From: Caballeronia cordobensis | Lineage (GTDB): Bacteria > Pseudomonadota > Gammaproteobacteria > Burkholderiales > Burkholderiaceae | Assembly: GCF_001544575.2 (NCBI RefSeq) | Contig: NZ_FCNY02000002.1 | Coordinates: 372,001-436,000 of the forward strand | Length of the DNA stretch: 64,000 nucleotides | Reading direction: 5' to 3' | Shown: in pieces, positions 8,245 to 15,794 of the stretch | How the letters are laid out: each line of letters begins with the position of its first letter | Numbering within the stretch: position 1 is the first letter of the stretch | Program-made: the position numbers and the translations under genes | Notes under the pieces: model-generated | The model's input: the letters and a program-made list of their open reading frames with translations, nothing else | Told to the model about the DNA's origin: nothing | Database searches by the model: none

Positions 8245-8377
8245 CACGGCGTGCGACTGGACGAAGCCGATCTACGTGAGCGCGACGGATGTGCTCAGCG
8301 ACGAGACTGCGAAGGCGATTCTCGCGCACAACCGGGCGGGCGCAGCCCAGTGCGGTTGGAAGCCGACCGGCCGCTGA
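8117..8377 (+). CDS. Rz1-like outer-membrane spanin lipoprotein, nested in Rz
   Basis: This 86-residue protein has a short lipoprotein signal (MWKTTLLLCLLALPLTSC) with the lipobox Leu-Thr-Ser-Cys and Cys18 as the lipidated residue. The ATG at 8117 lies inside Rz, read in a different frame, and the gene runs 133 bases past the Rz stop. This embedded arrangement is classical for spanin pairs. The mature part contains three further Cys-or-Trp-rich stretches (DTACDW, AAQCGW), somewhat longer than lambda Rz1. Confidence 0.87.
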   Translation: MWKTTLLLCLLALPLTSCETSGADRVKTPVAEPLVQVKTRIVDTACDWTKPIYVSATDVLSDETAKAILAHNRAGAAQCGWKPTGR

Positions 8378-8397
8378 CGTAGCAATGACGAGCGCCC

Positions 8398-9501
8398 TCA
8401 AAAACTCCTTCGGATGGTGGCGAGGCCGTTGCTTTCTCGCCGTTTCTTCCGAAGGCGTCCTGCCGCCACGTTGTAGATTGGCTTCTCGATCCAGTAGTGC
8501 GCCGCGGCTGACACTGCCAGCGAAACGACGATGGATGCGATCAGCATCCCGACTGGTCCGAGCGATTGAAGATGCTGCGAAACGGCCCACTGCACTGGCT
8601 GATGCACGAGATATAGGGCGAAGCTAATCTCACCGAGAACGATGAGCGGCCTCCACCCCAGTACTTTGGACATGGCGCCCGCCCCTGATGCGAAAACCAC
8701 CAACAACGCAGCTATAAACGGGTCAGGCCACATCGTATAGATTGTCGCGAGCACGGGGTCGGTCGCTTTGCCTTGCATGAAGCCGATAACAGCCCCCGTC
8801 GTCGAGTCTGCCCACAGCACGATGCAGATCGCAGCGAACTCAGCGAAAGTACTAAATTTCGTAGCTATCCCACGGCTTCGAGCTCGCGTCATTAACTCAG
8901 CTGCCGCTATCCCGATTACAAACTCTAATAGGCGAAACGCGGGGTTGATCAGATTGGGCGGCCCCTCGTGGTTCCGCGTCACGAAGAGATAAATCGCGTG
9001 AAACGCTATCGCGCCGAGCAGCAGCATGAACGGTTTCTTGCGGAATCCAAGGCTCAACGGTACGAAGCAGGCGTAAAAAAACATCTCGACCGAGATGGAC
9101 CAAGAAACGCCGTTGATCGCGAAATAGATATTGTTGTCCGGCGCCCATGCCTGGAGCAGGAACACGATGCCGAACAGCCAGGCGGGCGAGACGTATGCGT
9201 GGATCCAACTCACGATGTCCGACCAGCGCAGCGCTAGCGCGAGGCCCAGCCCGAAAAGGTGCAGCGGCCAGATTCGGGCGAATCGCAGCGCCATGAACCT
9301 AAGCCACGGAATCTCTTTGTCGCGATAGTTGTAATGCAGGATAAAACCGGACAGGACGTAGAAAAAAGAAACGCCGTGGACAGGGTTGAAACTGCCGAAG
9401 GATGTTACGGGGAAGCCCGGTATCTGCACAGCGTGCAGAGCGAAGATCGCGGCGGCTGCGAAAAACCTGAGCGACGTCAGCGCGTCGATTCTTCCCTTCA
9501 T
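8398..9501 (-). CDS. Acyltransferase family 3 (OafA/YrhL-like), prophage-borne
   Basis: This 367-residue integral membrane protein starts with RIDALTSLRFFAAAAIFALHA, typical of family 3 acyltransferases, including the catalytic His in the first helix. Later blocks (GVSFFYVLSGFILHYNY, then NGVSWSISVEMFFYACF) are also characteristic. About ten membrane helices are expected. Such enzymes O-acetylate LPS or other surface sugars. The gene lies on the opposite strand right after the lysis cassette, the usual place for lysogenic conversion genes, and its codons are less GC-rich than its neighbours. Substrate unknown. It faces Rz1 tail to tail with a 20-base gap. Confidence 0.88.
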   Translation of the reverse strand: MKGRIDALTSLRFFAAAAIFALHAVQIPGFPVTSFGSFNPVHGVSFFYVLSGFILHYNYRDKEIPWLRFMALRFARIWPLHLFGLGLALALRWSDIVSWIHAYVSPAWLFGIVFLLQAWAPDNNIYFAINGVSWSISVEMFFYACFVPLSLGFRKKPFMLLLGAIAFHAIYLFVTRNHEGPPNLINPAFRLLEFVIGIAAAELMTRARSRGIATKFSTFAEFAAICIVLWADSTTGAVIGFMQGKATDPVLATIYTMWPDPFIAALLVVFASGAGAMSKVLGWRPLIVLGEISFALYLVHQPVQWAVSQHLQSLGPVGMLIASIVVSLAVSAAAHYWIEKPIYNVAAGRLRKKRRESNGLATIRRSF

Positions 9502-9675
9502 TTTCTACCCATGTCTCGAAAATTACGCCGCGCATTTTAACGTAAACGATCGGACCAATTAGATGTCGTCGCGTGCGCGATCACGACGTCGGCGGGCCGC
9601 ACGGAGACGCGGCGCATTCAGATCTTCGTGCAACTTCGCTAGGCGGTTCGCATAAACGGCGCGCGAAGGTAGGGC

Positions 9676-10188
9676 TCAGTGGCACCAGATCGAAAAGGCT
9701 CCGGCGATGCAACCACCCAAGAAGAGGAAGAAAGATGCCCAATAGATAAAATTGGCACAGCGTTCGTTCAACCGCCGGGAAAAACTCCAATGCTCCGGCT
9801 GGATGGCCTTCATGTAATCCAGCCAGTCGATTTCTCCCTGGACGTGACGTGTGAAGTGACTTGCATGGGCGCGAGAACCGGATTGATAAATCCACCATGA
9901 TGACGCCATTGCCAGCCCGACAAAGGCAATTCCGAGCACGAAGAATGTCAGCGCGAGGCGGAAGTCGTCTTCTACACCTTGAGCCATTGCGGAAAGGACG
10001 GTTGCTGCTCCGCCTGCATTGACAAGAAGCAAAAACTTCGAGATCGCCTCAACCTGCTTCTGAATTAGCTCCTGATATGTTGTCGCTAGGCGATCGGCAT
10101 GTTTTAACCGTGCTTGTCTCAAATCGTCGGATGCGCCGACCCAACTGTTATCTGGTGCTTGCGTTTGTTCAGGGCGTTCGTCAGTCAT
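9676..10188 (-). CDS. Phage membrane protein of unknown function
   Basis: This 170-residue protein has a charged N-terminal helix (about residues 20-50, QARLKHADRLATTYQELIQK) and then three hydrophobic segments: about 50-68, 78-100 and 145-167. I do not recognise the family; the layout loosely recalls small SLATT-like or superinfection-exclusion membrane proteins. ATG 10188 is preferred over an in-frame TTG four codons earlier. It lies between the acyltransferase and the Cys-rich pair on the same strand. The 174 bases before the acyltransferase start hold no other gene. Confidence 0.7.
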   Translation of the reverse strand: MTDERPEQTQAPDNSWVGASDDLRQARLKHADRLATTYQELIQKQVEAISKFLLLVNAGGAATVLSAMAQGVEDDFRLALTFFVLGIAFVGLAMASSWWIYQSGSRAHASHFTRHVQGEIDWLDYMKAIQPEHWSFSRRLNERCANFIYWASFFLFLGGCIAGAFSIWCH

Positions 10189-10294
10189 CGTCGCAGTCAA
10201 ATACTCGAATTGTCGTCGTCTTCACGGGATCGCTAAGGTCGTCAGAGCCGATAGCCCGAATCCAGAATGCCTATCTGTTACCTGGCGGCGGCCC

Positions 10295-10579
10295 TCAGCA
10301 GTCGTCGCTCGTCGAAGCGGATCTGTGCTCTTCATCAGCCATGATCTGCACAAGCGTCGGGAAATACACGTCGCACCGCTCGTGATGCGCGGCCATGCTC
10401 CGCCGCGGGCAATCCGCCAGCTCGGCGCCGAGGTCCGTCATCGGGAAGTCCTCGCCGAGCCGCGCGACCAGCTTAGCAACTCGGTACCGGCCCTTGCGGT
10501 CGCAGCGCGAGCACGCTATCTCGATGTGGCTCGCGCGCTCGGCGACCTCGCCAAGAAGAACGGCTCCGTTCTTACCCAT
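10295..10579 (-). CDS. Small Cys-rich phage protein
   Basis: This 94-residue protein has a CxxC pair near residue 24 (CSRCDRKGRYR), then DCPRRS and a C-terminal Cys, consistent with a zinc ribbon. Related proteins occur in proteobacterial prophages as unknowns. I chose ATG 10579 because it overlaps the stop of the upstream 52-residue gene, which indicates coupled translation; an in-frame codon 30 bases earlier is possible. Function unknown; nucleic-acid binding is a guess. Confidence 0.68.
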   Translation of the reverse strand: MGKNGAVLLGEVAERASHIEIACSRCDRKGRYRVAKLVARLGEDFPMTDLGAELADCPRRSMAAHHERCDVYFPTLVQIMADEEHRSASTSDDC

Positions 10580-10730
10580 CGCACTCAGGCTGCTCGTACT
10601 CGTCGTCATACTCGTTGACGACGCAATCGCAATCCCCGCACACCCACCGATTCGGCATGTCGCCGACCGCCGGCTGAAACTCGTCGCGCGCGAGCCTCCG
10701 CGCGCAGACAGGGCACCATATCGTCGTCAT
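10572..10730 (-). CDS. 52-residue zinc-ribbon mini-protein
   Basis: A short frame starts MTTIWCPVCARRLARDEF and ends YEQPECDG. It contains two Cys pairs, CPVC (residues 6-9) and CGDCDC (31-36), about 21 residues apart, which is the spacing of a zinc ribbon, and then an acidic Tyr/Asp/Glu-rich tail. Its last codons overlap the start of the next gene (ATG within GATGGGTAA). The pattern and coupling make it credible despite its size. Function unknown; it may bind DNA or RNA. Confidence 0.62.
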   Translation of the reverse strand: MTTIWCPVCARRLARDEFQPAVGDMPNRWVCGDCDCVVNEYDDEYEQPECDG

Positions 10731-10821
10731 CTTGGGATCCGTCCGCCTACTTCGGGCACTGTATGAATGTACCGCAAAGCGTTCTCGATGACTTCAAGAC
10801 ATTCAAAGCATGAGCGCGGTA

Positions 10822-11691
10822 TCAACTATTGACATTGTCCTTTCGCTCACGATCCTGCTTTTTGGCGAGTAAGCGCTGGATCGCATCGTTAACCGAGGCG
10901 TCGTCTTTCAGTGCCTGCGAGATACGTTCGGTTAGCTCTGCGAGGATAACCCGAATCGTTTTCGCATCTTCAAGGCATCCTTCGTCTGTGTCTGCGTGAA
11001 GGCCTTCCGACAGGGCGTCGTAAATCAGCGTTAGTGGGTTATGCCCGCGTATCCTAAGATTATCCGGCAGAGCCGTTTTTACCTTGTCAACAGCGCTTGT
11101 AAATTGGCGTTCGCTCTTCGCCGCCTCGAGCTCGGCGACGAGGTCCGGGACGTTCTGGGTTTCCTTGCAAACGCGAATAATCTGATCGAACAGCTTATTC
11201 TTCTGGGCGTCAATGACACGTCGATAATAGGCAAACGAAGCGATGCCGAGCCCCTGGTTTTCGCAGCGCCTGCCCTTCAATAGATAATCCCGTTCGCCAC
11301 CCGCGAGGCTGAGCAGTCTTTTTGGCAGTGGCGCTCCGAATGGCGGCGCTTCTCCGAACTTCATCGCGGTGCGAACAGTGGCGTTCGAGCCTTCAGGGTA
11401 GGTGAGCACGAGGGCAAACGTCTTCGAGTCTTGCTCACAATTCTTGCAGTGATAAGTCCAAAAGAGCGAAAGCGACTCTCCCTTATCGCCGGGGAATTGA
11501 AGCCACTTGCCATCATGGTCGAAATACCGATTCCCGTCGCAGGTTTCGCAATTGAGGAAAAGATCCTTTGGCTGGAGAAGAACGTTACCGTTACTCGCCT
11601 TCATGGCCCCTTCGATGGAGACCTCCCTTGCGTCTCCGGGCGGGACGTCCGTCAGGAAGTCACCAATGGTAAGTCGATGCTCGTTACTCAT
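10822..11691 (-). CDS. Cys-pair protein of unknown function, probably SOS-controlled
   Basis: This 289-residue protein carries two Cys pairs, CETC (about residue 48) and CKNC (about residue 82), consistent with a zinc-binding N-terminal domain. Its C-terminal half is helical (GLGIASFAYYRRVIDAQ, later ALSEGLHADTDEGCLEDAKTI) and loosely resembles DUF4145-type domains. The ATG at 11691 follows a good ribosome site (AGGAAG). A LexA-type box lies 28 bases upstream of the start and a second one 75 bases further, so damage induction is likely. It is the last prophage gene before tRNA-Pro. Lysis timing, defence or DNA metabolism are all possible; none is shown. Confidence 0.75.
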   Translation of the reverse strand: MSNEHRLTIGDFLTDVPPGDAREVSIEGAMKASNGNVLLQPKDLFLNCETCDGNRYFDHDGKWLQFPGDKGESLSLFWTYHCKNCEQDSKTFALVLTYPEGSNATVRTAMKFGEAPPFGAPLPKRLLSLAGGERDYLLKGRRCENQGLGIASFAYYRRVIDAQKNKLFDQIIRVCKETQNVPDLVAELEAAKSERQFTSAVDKVKTALPDNLRIRGHNPLTLIYDALSEGLHADTDEGCLEDAKTIRVILAELTERISQALKDDASVNDAIQRLLAKKQDRERKDNVNS

Positions 11692-11719
11692 TTTTTCTTC
11701 CTAAGGCCCGAACTCAATA

Positions 11720-11735
11720 CTGTATAGACGTACAG
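11720..11735. promoter_or_regulatory. LexA-type operator 1
   Basis: CTGTATAGACGTACAG has the CTG-N10-CAG form and matches the E. coli consensus CTGTATATATATACAG at 13 of 16 positions. It lies 28 bases upstream of the - strand 289-residue gene, where a promoter is expected. Confidence 0.7.
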
Positions 11736-11761
11736 TTGTAGCACGGAAGGGCGGAGGCTGT

Positions 11762-11777
11762 ATTAGGCGCGCCTAAT
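11762..11777. repeat. Perfect 16-bp palindrome between the two LexA-type boxes
   Basis: ATTAGGCGCGCCTAAT is its own reverse complement. It may be an operator for a phage regulator. The following bases (CTGCCTAA) carry a partial repeat. Confidence 0.45.
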
Positions 11778-11794
11778 TTCCTGCCTAAAATTCA

Positions 11795-11810
11795 CTGTAT
11801 TTACATACAG
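11795..11810. promoter_or_regulatory. LexA-type operator 2
   Basis: CTGTATTTACATACAG matches the E. coli LexA consensus at 14 of 16 positions. It lies 75 bases from operator 1, centre to centre, and 53 bases from the 3' end of tRNA-Pro. It may serve the same - strand promoter region. Confidence 0.68.
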
Positions 11811-11822
11811 CCGGCGCAAAAG

Positions 11823-11854
11823 AAAAAACCCGCGTCAGCCAATGCCAACGCGGG
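11823..11854 (-). terminator. Terminator downstream of tRNA-Pro
   Basis: Read on the - strand: CCCGCGT, a 12-base loop, ACGCGGG, then TTTTTT. It begins a few bases after the tRNA 3' end and should terminate its transcript. Confidence 0.8.
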
Positions 11855-11862
11855 TTTTGATC

Positions 11863-11939
<77 letters not shown>

Positions 11940-12014
11940 AAAGAGCAAAAGTATATCAGAGGGAAACGAATAGTAGAACTGCTTCGACGCATTTCGCCAT
12001 AGAACTCGACAAAT

Positions 12015-12431
12015 TCACTCGCGCGGCGTGAGCGCATCGATGCCGATTGGAGCGAAGCGGCGCCTTGAGCGGCCCCAGGCAGTGCCGCGTTCATCCCTAT
12101 TCGCGCGTTCGTGCGCGAACTGCTGACGCCTGCGGAACCGCCAGGCCAGCAAGAGCGAGATCGCACATGGGATCAGATACGCGGGAATGCGCTCGCCCCA
12201 CGCGAGCCGCGAGCCGAACGTGTCGTACTGGTTGCGCTCATGGAAGTGAGCGGACGCGAAGACCATCGTCAGCGTGAAATCCAGCAGCATCGCCGCGATG
12301 CACAGCACGAGAAAGATCAGCGCGCCGTTCCACCTCAACGAAGCCTGACTCGCGTTCAACGTGCGGCAGATGAAAAGCGCCATGCCCAGCAATGCCAGAT
12401 TGAACGCCAGGGGGAGCAGGGGAAAATCCAT
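12015..12431 (-). CDS. Hypothetical inner-membrane protein
   Basis: This 138-residue protein has three likely membrane helices: about residues 4-22 (PLLPLAFNLALLGMALFIC), 36-58 (GALIFLVLCIAAMLLDFTLTMVF) and 84-96. An Arg-rich cytoplasmic tail follows. No family is recognised. The hydrophobic pattern is specific to this frame and supports coding. It is the first host-type gene after tRNA-Pro. The ribosome site is weak. Confidence 0.6.
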   Translation of the reverse strand: MDFPLLPLAFNLALLGMALFICRTLNASQASLRWNGALIFLVLCIAAMLLDFTLTMVFASAHFHERNQYDTFGSRLAWGERIPAYLIPCAISLLLAWRFRRRQQFAHERANRDERGTAWGRSRRRFAPIGIDALTPRE

Positions 12432-12573
12432 TTCGCGCGAGCCTCGCGTGCGGGTGACAGGAACGATCCCGGCGGCGCGAAGTTGACATTTTTTGTCGCA
12501 ACTCGATCGCCTGAGCCGAAAGCGGCGCGATCATGACACGCGGAAAACGACGCTAGAATAAGAGTATTCCTAA

Positions 12574-13464
12574 TCATATTGGCCGATCGGCCAGCGACTC
12601 CGACAGAAAGTCGATGAACGTCCGCACTTTCGTCGTCATGTATTTGCGGCTCGTGTACACCGCGTAGACGGACGGTGCGAAGGCCGTATAGGCCGGCAGC
12701 ACGCGCACGAGCGTGCCCGACGCCAGTTCGGGCTCGACGATCCACGCCGGAAAATACGCGAGCCCGAGTCCCGCGCGCACGAGCTGAAGCGCCATCGATG
12801 TATCGTTGGTCTTGAGCACGGCCTGATTCTTCACGACGAACGCGCCGTCCGGACCGGTCAGCGTCACCGAATCGATGTTCGTGTAAGTGGGCAGCACGAA
12901 GCGATGCCGCGCGAGATCATCGGGATGCCGCACGCGGCCATGCTTCTCGGAATACGTCTGCGAGCCCGCGAGCACGAAGGGCATCTTGCACAGAGGCCGC
13001 ACGATCAGCGAAGGCGAGGGCTCGGACGTCGCGCGTATCGCCATGTCGTAGCCTTCCTCGACCAGATCGACGAAGCGGTTTTCCAGCCGCAGATCGACGA
13101 GCACGCCGGGATAGCGCGCCTGATACGCAACGAGCAGATCCGCGAACTTGCGATTCGCGAACCAGCCCGGCGCGGTCACTTTCAGCACGCCCTGCGGCTG
13201 CGCCGTCTGCACGCCGACGGCCGCCTCCGCGGCCTGAAGAATATCGAGCGCCTCGCTGCACTGTTCGTAGTACACGCTGCCGGCTTCGGTAAGACTCAGA
13301 TGGCGCGTCGTGCGGTTCAGAAGGCGCACGCCCAACTGCCGTTCCAGATTGGCGACGTGCTTGCTCGTCATGGCCGTCGAGATATCGAGCCGCTCGGCGG
13401 CCTTGACGAAGCTGCCCGCCTCGACGACCTCCCGAAACACGCGCAAGCTGGTCAGAGCATCCAT
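12574..13464 (-). CDS. LysR-family transcriptional regulator (CrgA-like)
   Basis: This 296-residue protein has the N-terminal winged helix of LysR regulators (MDALTSLRVFREVVEAGSFV, then LNRTTRHLSLTEAG) and a C-terminal effector domain. It resembles the CrgA/AaeR subgroup. It is divergent from a DoxX gene across 103 bases. A small dyad, GCTAA-TG-TTAGC, lies at 13,491-13,502 in that gap and could be its binding site. A LysR/DoxX divergent pair usually means the regulator controls the neighbour. Confidence 0.9.
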   Translation of the reverse strand: MDALTSLRVFREVVEAGSFVKAAERLDISTAMTSKHVANLERQLGVRLLNRTTRHLSLTEAGSVYYEQCSEALDILQAAEAAVGVQTAQPQGVLKVTAPGWFANRKFADLLVAYQARYPGVLVDLRLENRFVDLVEEGYDMAIRATSEPSPSLIVRPLCKMPFVLAGSQTYSEKHGRVRHPDDLARHRFVLPTYTNIDSVTLTGPDGAFVVKNQAVLKTNDTSMALQLVRAGLGLAYFPAWIVEPELASGTLVRVLPAYTAFAPSVYAVYTSRKYMTTKVRTFIDFLSESLADRPI

Positions 13465-13567
13465 CGATCATTTCCTGTCTGGAAACAAAACGCTAATGTT
13501 AGCCGGATTTATCGACGGACCATGGCTGCATAGACTGCCGCAATCCACTTTCGAAGGAGCGTTTGCA

Positions 13568-13981
13568 ATGTCTACTGAATTCCGTTCCGCTTCGGCCGGC
13601 GCGCCGGCGCTTGCCGGCTACGCACACGTGCTGCTGCGTATCGTCGCGTCGTATGTCGTGCTCACGCACGCGAGCGCGAAGCTTTTCCATGTTCCGCACA
13701 TCGCGATGTTCGACGGCTTGCCGCTCTTTTCGCTGCTCGGCGCGGCGGGTGTCATCGAACTGGTCGGGGGCGCGCTCGTGCTGATCGGCCTGTTCACACG
13801 CGCGGCGGCCTTCGTGCTGTCGGGCGAACTGGCGTTCGCGTATTTCATCGGTCACGCGCCGAAGGGCAGCTTCTTTCTGCCGCTTCTGAATGGGGGCGAG
13901 CCGGCCGTGCTGCTGTCGTTCATCTATCTGTTCATCGCGGCGGCGGGGCCGGGCGCATGGAGCATCGACGCCCGGCGTTGA
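13568..13981 (+). CDS. DoxX family membrane protein
   Basis: This 137-residue protein has four hydrophobic helices and the DoxX pattern: LLRIVASYVVLTHASAKLF near the start, GVIELVGGALVLIGLFTR in the middle, and GELAFAYFIGHAP. DoxX proteins are small membrane proteins linked to redox or quinone chemistry; the biochemical role is poorly defined. ATG 13568 has GAAGGAGCG upstream. Its stop lies 3 bases from the end of the convergent LysR gene. Confidence 0.88.
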   Translation: MSTEFRSASAGAPALAGYAHVLLRIVASYVVLTHASAKLFHVPHIAMFDGLPLFSLLGAAGVIELVGGALVLIGLFTRAAAFVLSGELAFAYFIGHAPKGSFFLPLLNGGEPAVLLSFIYLFIAAAGPGAWSIDARR

Positions 13982-13984
13982 CGC

Positions 13985-14908
13985 TCACTTCGGCCACTCG
14001 TCGAGCGCGTCGTTGAAAAGCGACGCGACGACGCCGCGCAGCCACATCGTGCGCGCGTCGTTGTGAAACTTGCGATGCCAGTGCTGCTTCAGATCGAAGC
14101 GCGGCAGCGGAAGCGGCGGCTCGGCGAGCGTGATCGACGCATGCTCGGCGACGTAGGCGAAGCCGATTGCATGCGGTACCGTCGCGATCAGGTCGGTGCG
14201 CGAGAGGATGAACGGCAAGCTCATGAAATGCGGCGTTTCGAGCACGGCGCGACGCCGGACGCGCTCCTTGTCGAGGTGATTCTCCAGAATCTCCTGGCTG
14301 CGGCCCTCGGCGCGCACGACCGCATGGCCGCATGCAAGAAAGCGCTCGAGCGTGAGCGGCTCGTTGGCGAAGGGATGATCGCGCCGCATCAGACAGATGA
14401 AGCGATGCGAGAACAGCCGCTGCTGAAAGAAGTTGTTGCCGCGCAGATCGGGAAAGTAACCGACCGCGAGATCGATCTCGCCCGCTTCGAGCCCGCGTTC
14501 GACATCGCCGTGCGACGCCGACACCGAACGCAGATTCGCGCCCGGCGCGTGCTTCGCGAACGCCTGCAGGAGCCGCGGCAAAAACACGATTTCGCCGACA
14601 TCGGACAGCGCAATCGAAAACGTGTCCGTGCTCGTCGAGGGATCGAAGTGCTGCCGGTCGAGCAGGCCGCGCTCGATGCGCTCGAGCGCCTCGCGCGCCG
14701 CGGGCACGAGCGCGATGGTGCGCGGCGTCGGCTCCATGCCGCGCGAGGTGCGCACGAAGAGCGGATCGTTGAAGTACTCGCGCAGGCGCGCAAGCGCCGT
14801 CGACACGCGCGGCTGACTCACGCCGAGGCGTTCGGCGGCGCGGCTTACGTTGCGCGTCTCGTCGATGGCGACGAGGTACGGAATCAGGTTGAGATCGAGA
14901 TCGTTCAT
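13985..14908 (-). CDS. LysR-family regulator, NahR/DntR type
   Basis: This 307-residue LysR regulator starts DLDLNLIPYLVAIDETRNVS. It carries FSIALSDVGEIVFLPRLLQ and a later GYFPDLRGNNFFQQRLF, phrases typical of the NahR/DntR/LinR subgroup that senses aromatic acids. It lies next to the beta-ketoadipate genes on the same strand as the IclR regulator. Its target could be that cluster or a distant aromatic operon; the sequence does not decide this. Confidence 0.87.
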   Translation of the reverse strand: MNDLDLNLIPYLVAIDETRNVSRAAERLGVSQPRVSTALARLREYFNDPLFVRTSRGMEPTPRTIALVPAAREALERIERGLLDRQHFDPSTSTDTFSIALSDVGEIVFLPRLLQAFAKHAPGANLRSVSASHGDVERGLEAGEIDLAVGYFPDLRGNNFFQQRLFSHRFICLMRRDHPFANEPLTLERFLACGHAVVRAEGRSQEILENHLDKERVRRRAVLETPHFMSLPFILSRTDLIATVPHAIGFAYVAEHASITLAEPPLPLPRFDLKQHWHRKFHNDARTMWLRGVVASLFNDALDEWPK

Positions 14909-14932
14909 GCTGGCTCGCGCGTGGTTGGAGCG

Positions 14933-15748
14933 TCAGCCGCGCCGCGCGACCATGTCCGATACGCGCTGCGCGGCTTCCTGAAGCGGCTCCAGAAATGCCT
15001 TCACCATCTGCTTCGCGTTCTTGCGCTGCGCGTTGCCGCTGATATTCAGCGCCGCGATCACGCGCCCCTGGCGGTCGCGGATCGGCGCGGACATCGAAAT
15101 CAGACCTTCCTCCAGTTCCTGATCGACGATCGCCCAGCCTTGCCGGCGCACGACGGCGATTGCCTCCTTGAGCGCGTCCTTATCGACGATGGTGCGCGGC
15201 GTGCGCGCGACGAGCGAACTCGCGTCGAGCGCGTCGTCGAGCCGCGCATCGTCGAGCGCGGCGAGCAGCACCCGGCCCATCGACGTGCAGAACGCGGGCA
15301 GACGGCTGCCGATCGACAGATTCTGCGTGATGATCTTGTGCGTCGGCACGCGCAGCACGTAGACGATTTCCGCGCCGTTCAGGACCGCCGCCGAACAGCT
15401 CTCATGCACCTGTTCGACGAGATCCTCCATGACCGGTTCGGCGAGGTTCCAGAACGGCATCGACGTCAGATAGGCGAAGCCGAGATCGAGAATTTTCGGC
15501 GTCAGTTGAAAGAGCCGCCCGTCCGCCTCGACATAGCCGAGCGCCTGCAGCGTCAGAAGAATGCGGCGCGCGCCGGCGCGCGTCAGGCCGGTGGCGGCGG
15601 CGACATCGGTCAGCGTCTGTGCGGGGCGGTTCGCATCGAAGGAGCGGATCACGGCGAGCCCGCGCGCGAACGACTGGACGTAGGCATCGCCCGGACGCGA
15701 CGGAGTGTCTTGCGCCTCGACTTCGCTGACTGGAGTGGAATTTTTCAT
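14933..15748 (-). CDS. pcaR: IclR-family regulator of the beta-ketoadipate pathway, PcaR-like
   Basis: This 271-residue regulator has an N-terminal helix-turn-helix (SFARGLAVIRSFDANRPAQTL, then GLTRAGARRILLTL) and the IclR effector domain. It is divergent from pcaI, the usual place of pcaR, and resembles the PcaR/PcaU/PobR branch, which responds to beta-ketoadipate or protocatechuate. I chose ATG 15748 (MKNSTPVSEVEA). An upstream in-frame start would overlap the operator repeats at 15,835-15,870 and is less likely. The protein probably binds those repeats. Confidence 0.88.
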   Translation of the reverse strand: MKNSTPVSEVEAQDTPSRPGDAYVQSFARGLAVIRSFDANRPAQTLTDVAAATGLTRAGARRILLTLQALGYVEADGRLFQLTPKILDLGFAYLTSMPFWNLAEPVMEDLVEQVHESCSAAVLNGAEIVYVLRVPTHKIITQNLSIGSRLPAFCTSMGRVLLAALDDARLDDALDASSLVARTPRTIVDKDALKEAIAVVRRQGWAIVDQELEEGLISMSAPIRDRQGRVIAALNISGNAQRKNAKQMVKAFLEPLQEAAQRVSDMVARRG

Positions 15749-15794
15749 AAGCCTCGATTCAAGACACCGGTAAAAACCCGTACTTCGCACTTGC

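Larger units (their letters stand above)
1..11862. mobile_element. Prophage, right-hand part (Mu-like tail, lambda-like lysis), next to tRNA-Pro
   Basis: Phage genes fill the window from its first base to the 3' end of tRNA-Pro. Seen: Mu-order baseplate genes, tail fibre genes, lysis genes, then - strand accessory genes. The tail module resembles Mu, but the end at the 3' side of a tRNA gene is typical of tyrosine-integrase prophages, so this is more likely a mosaic siphon/myophage than a Mu-type transposing phage. Integrase, repressor, replication and head genes would lie left of the window. The exact right junction cannot be fixed from one end; it lies between about 11,740 and 11,940. Host-type genes start at about 12,015. 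Confidence 0.8.

Noticed and set aside
11700-11862. Mu-type right end of the prophage
   Set aside because: No Mu-like terminal repeats or flanking short host duplication could be seen, and the tRNA border argues for site-specific integration.
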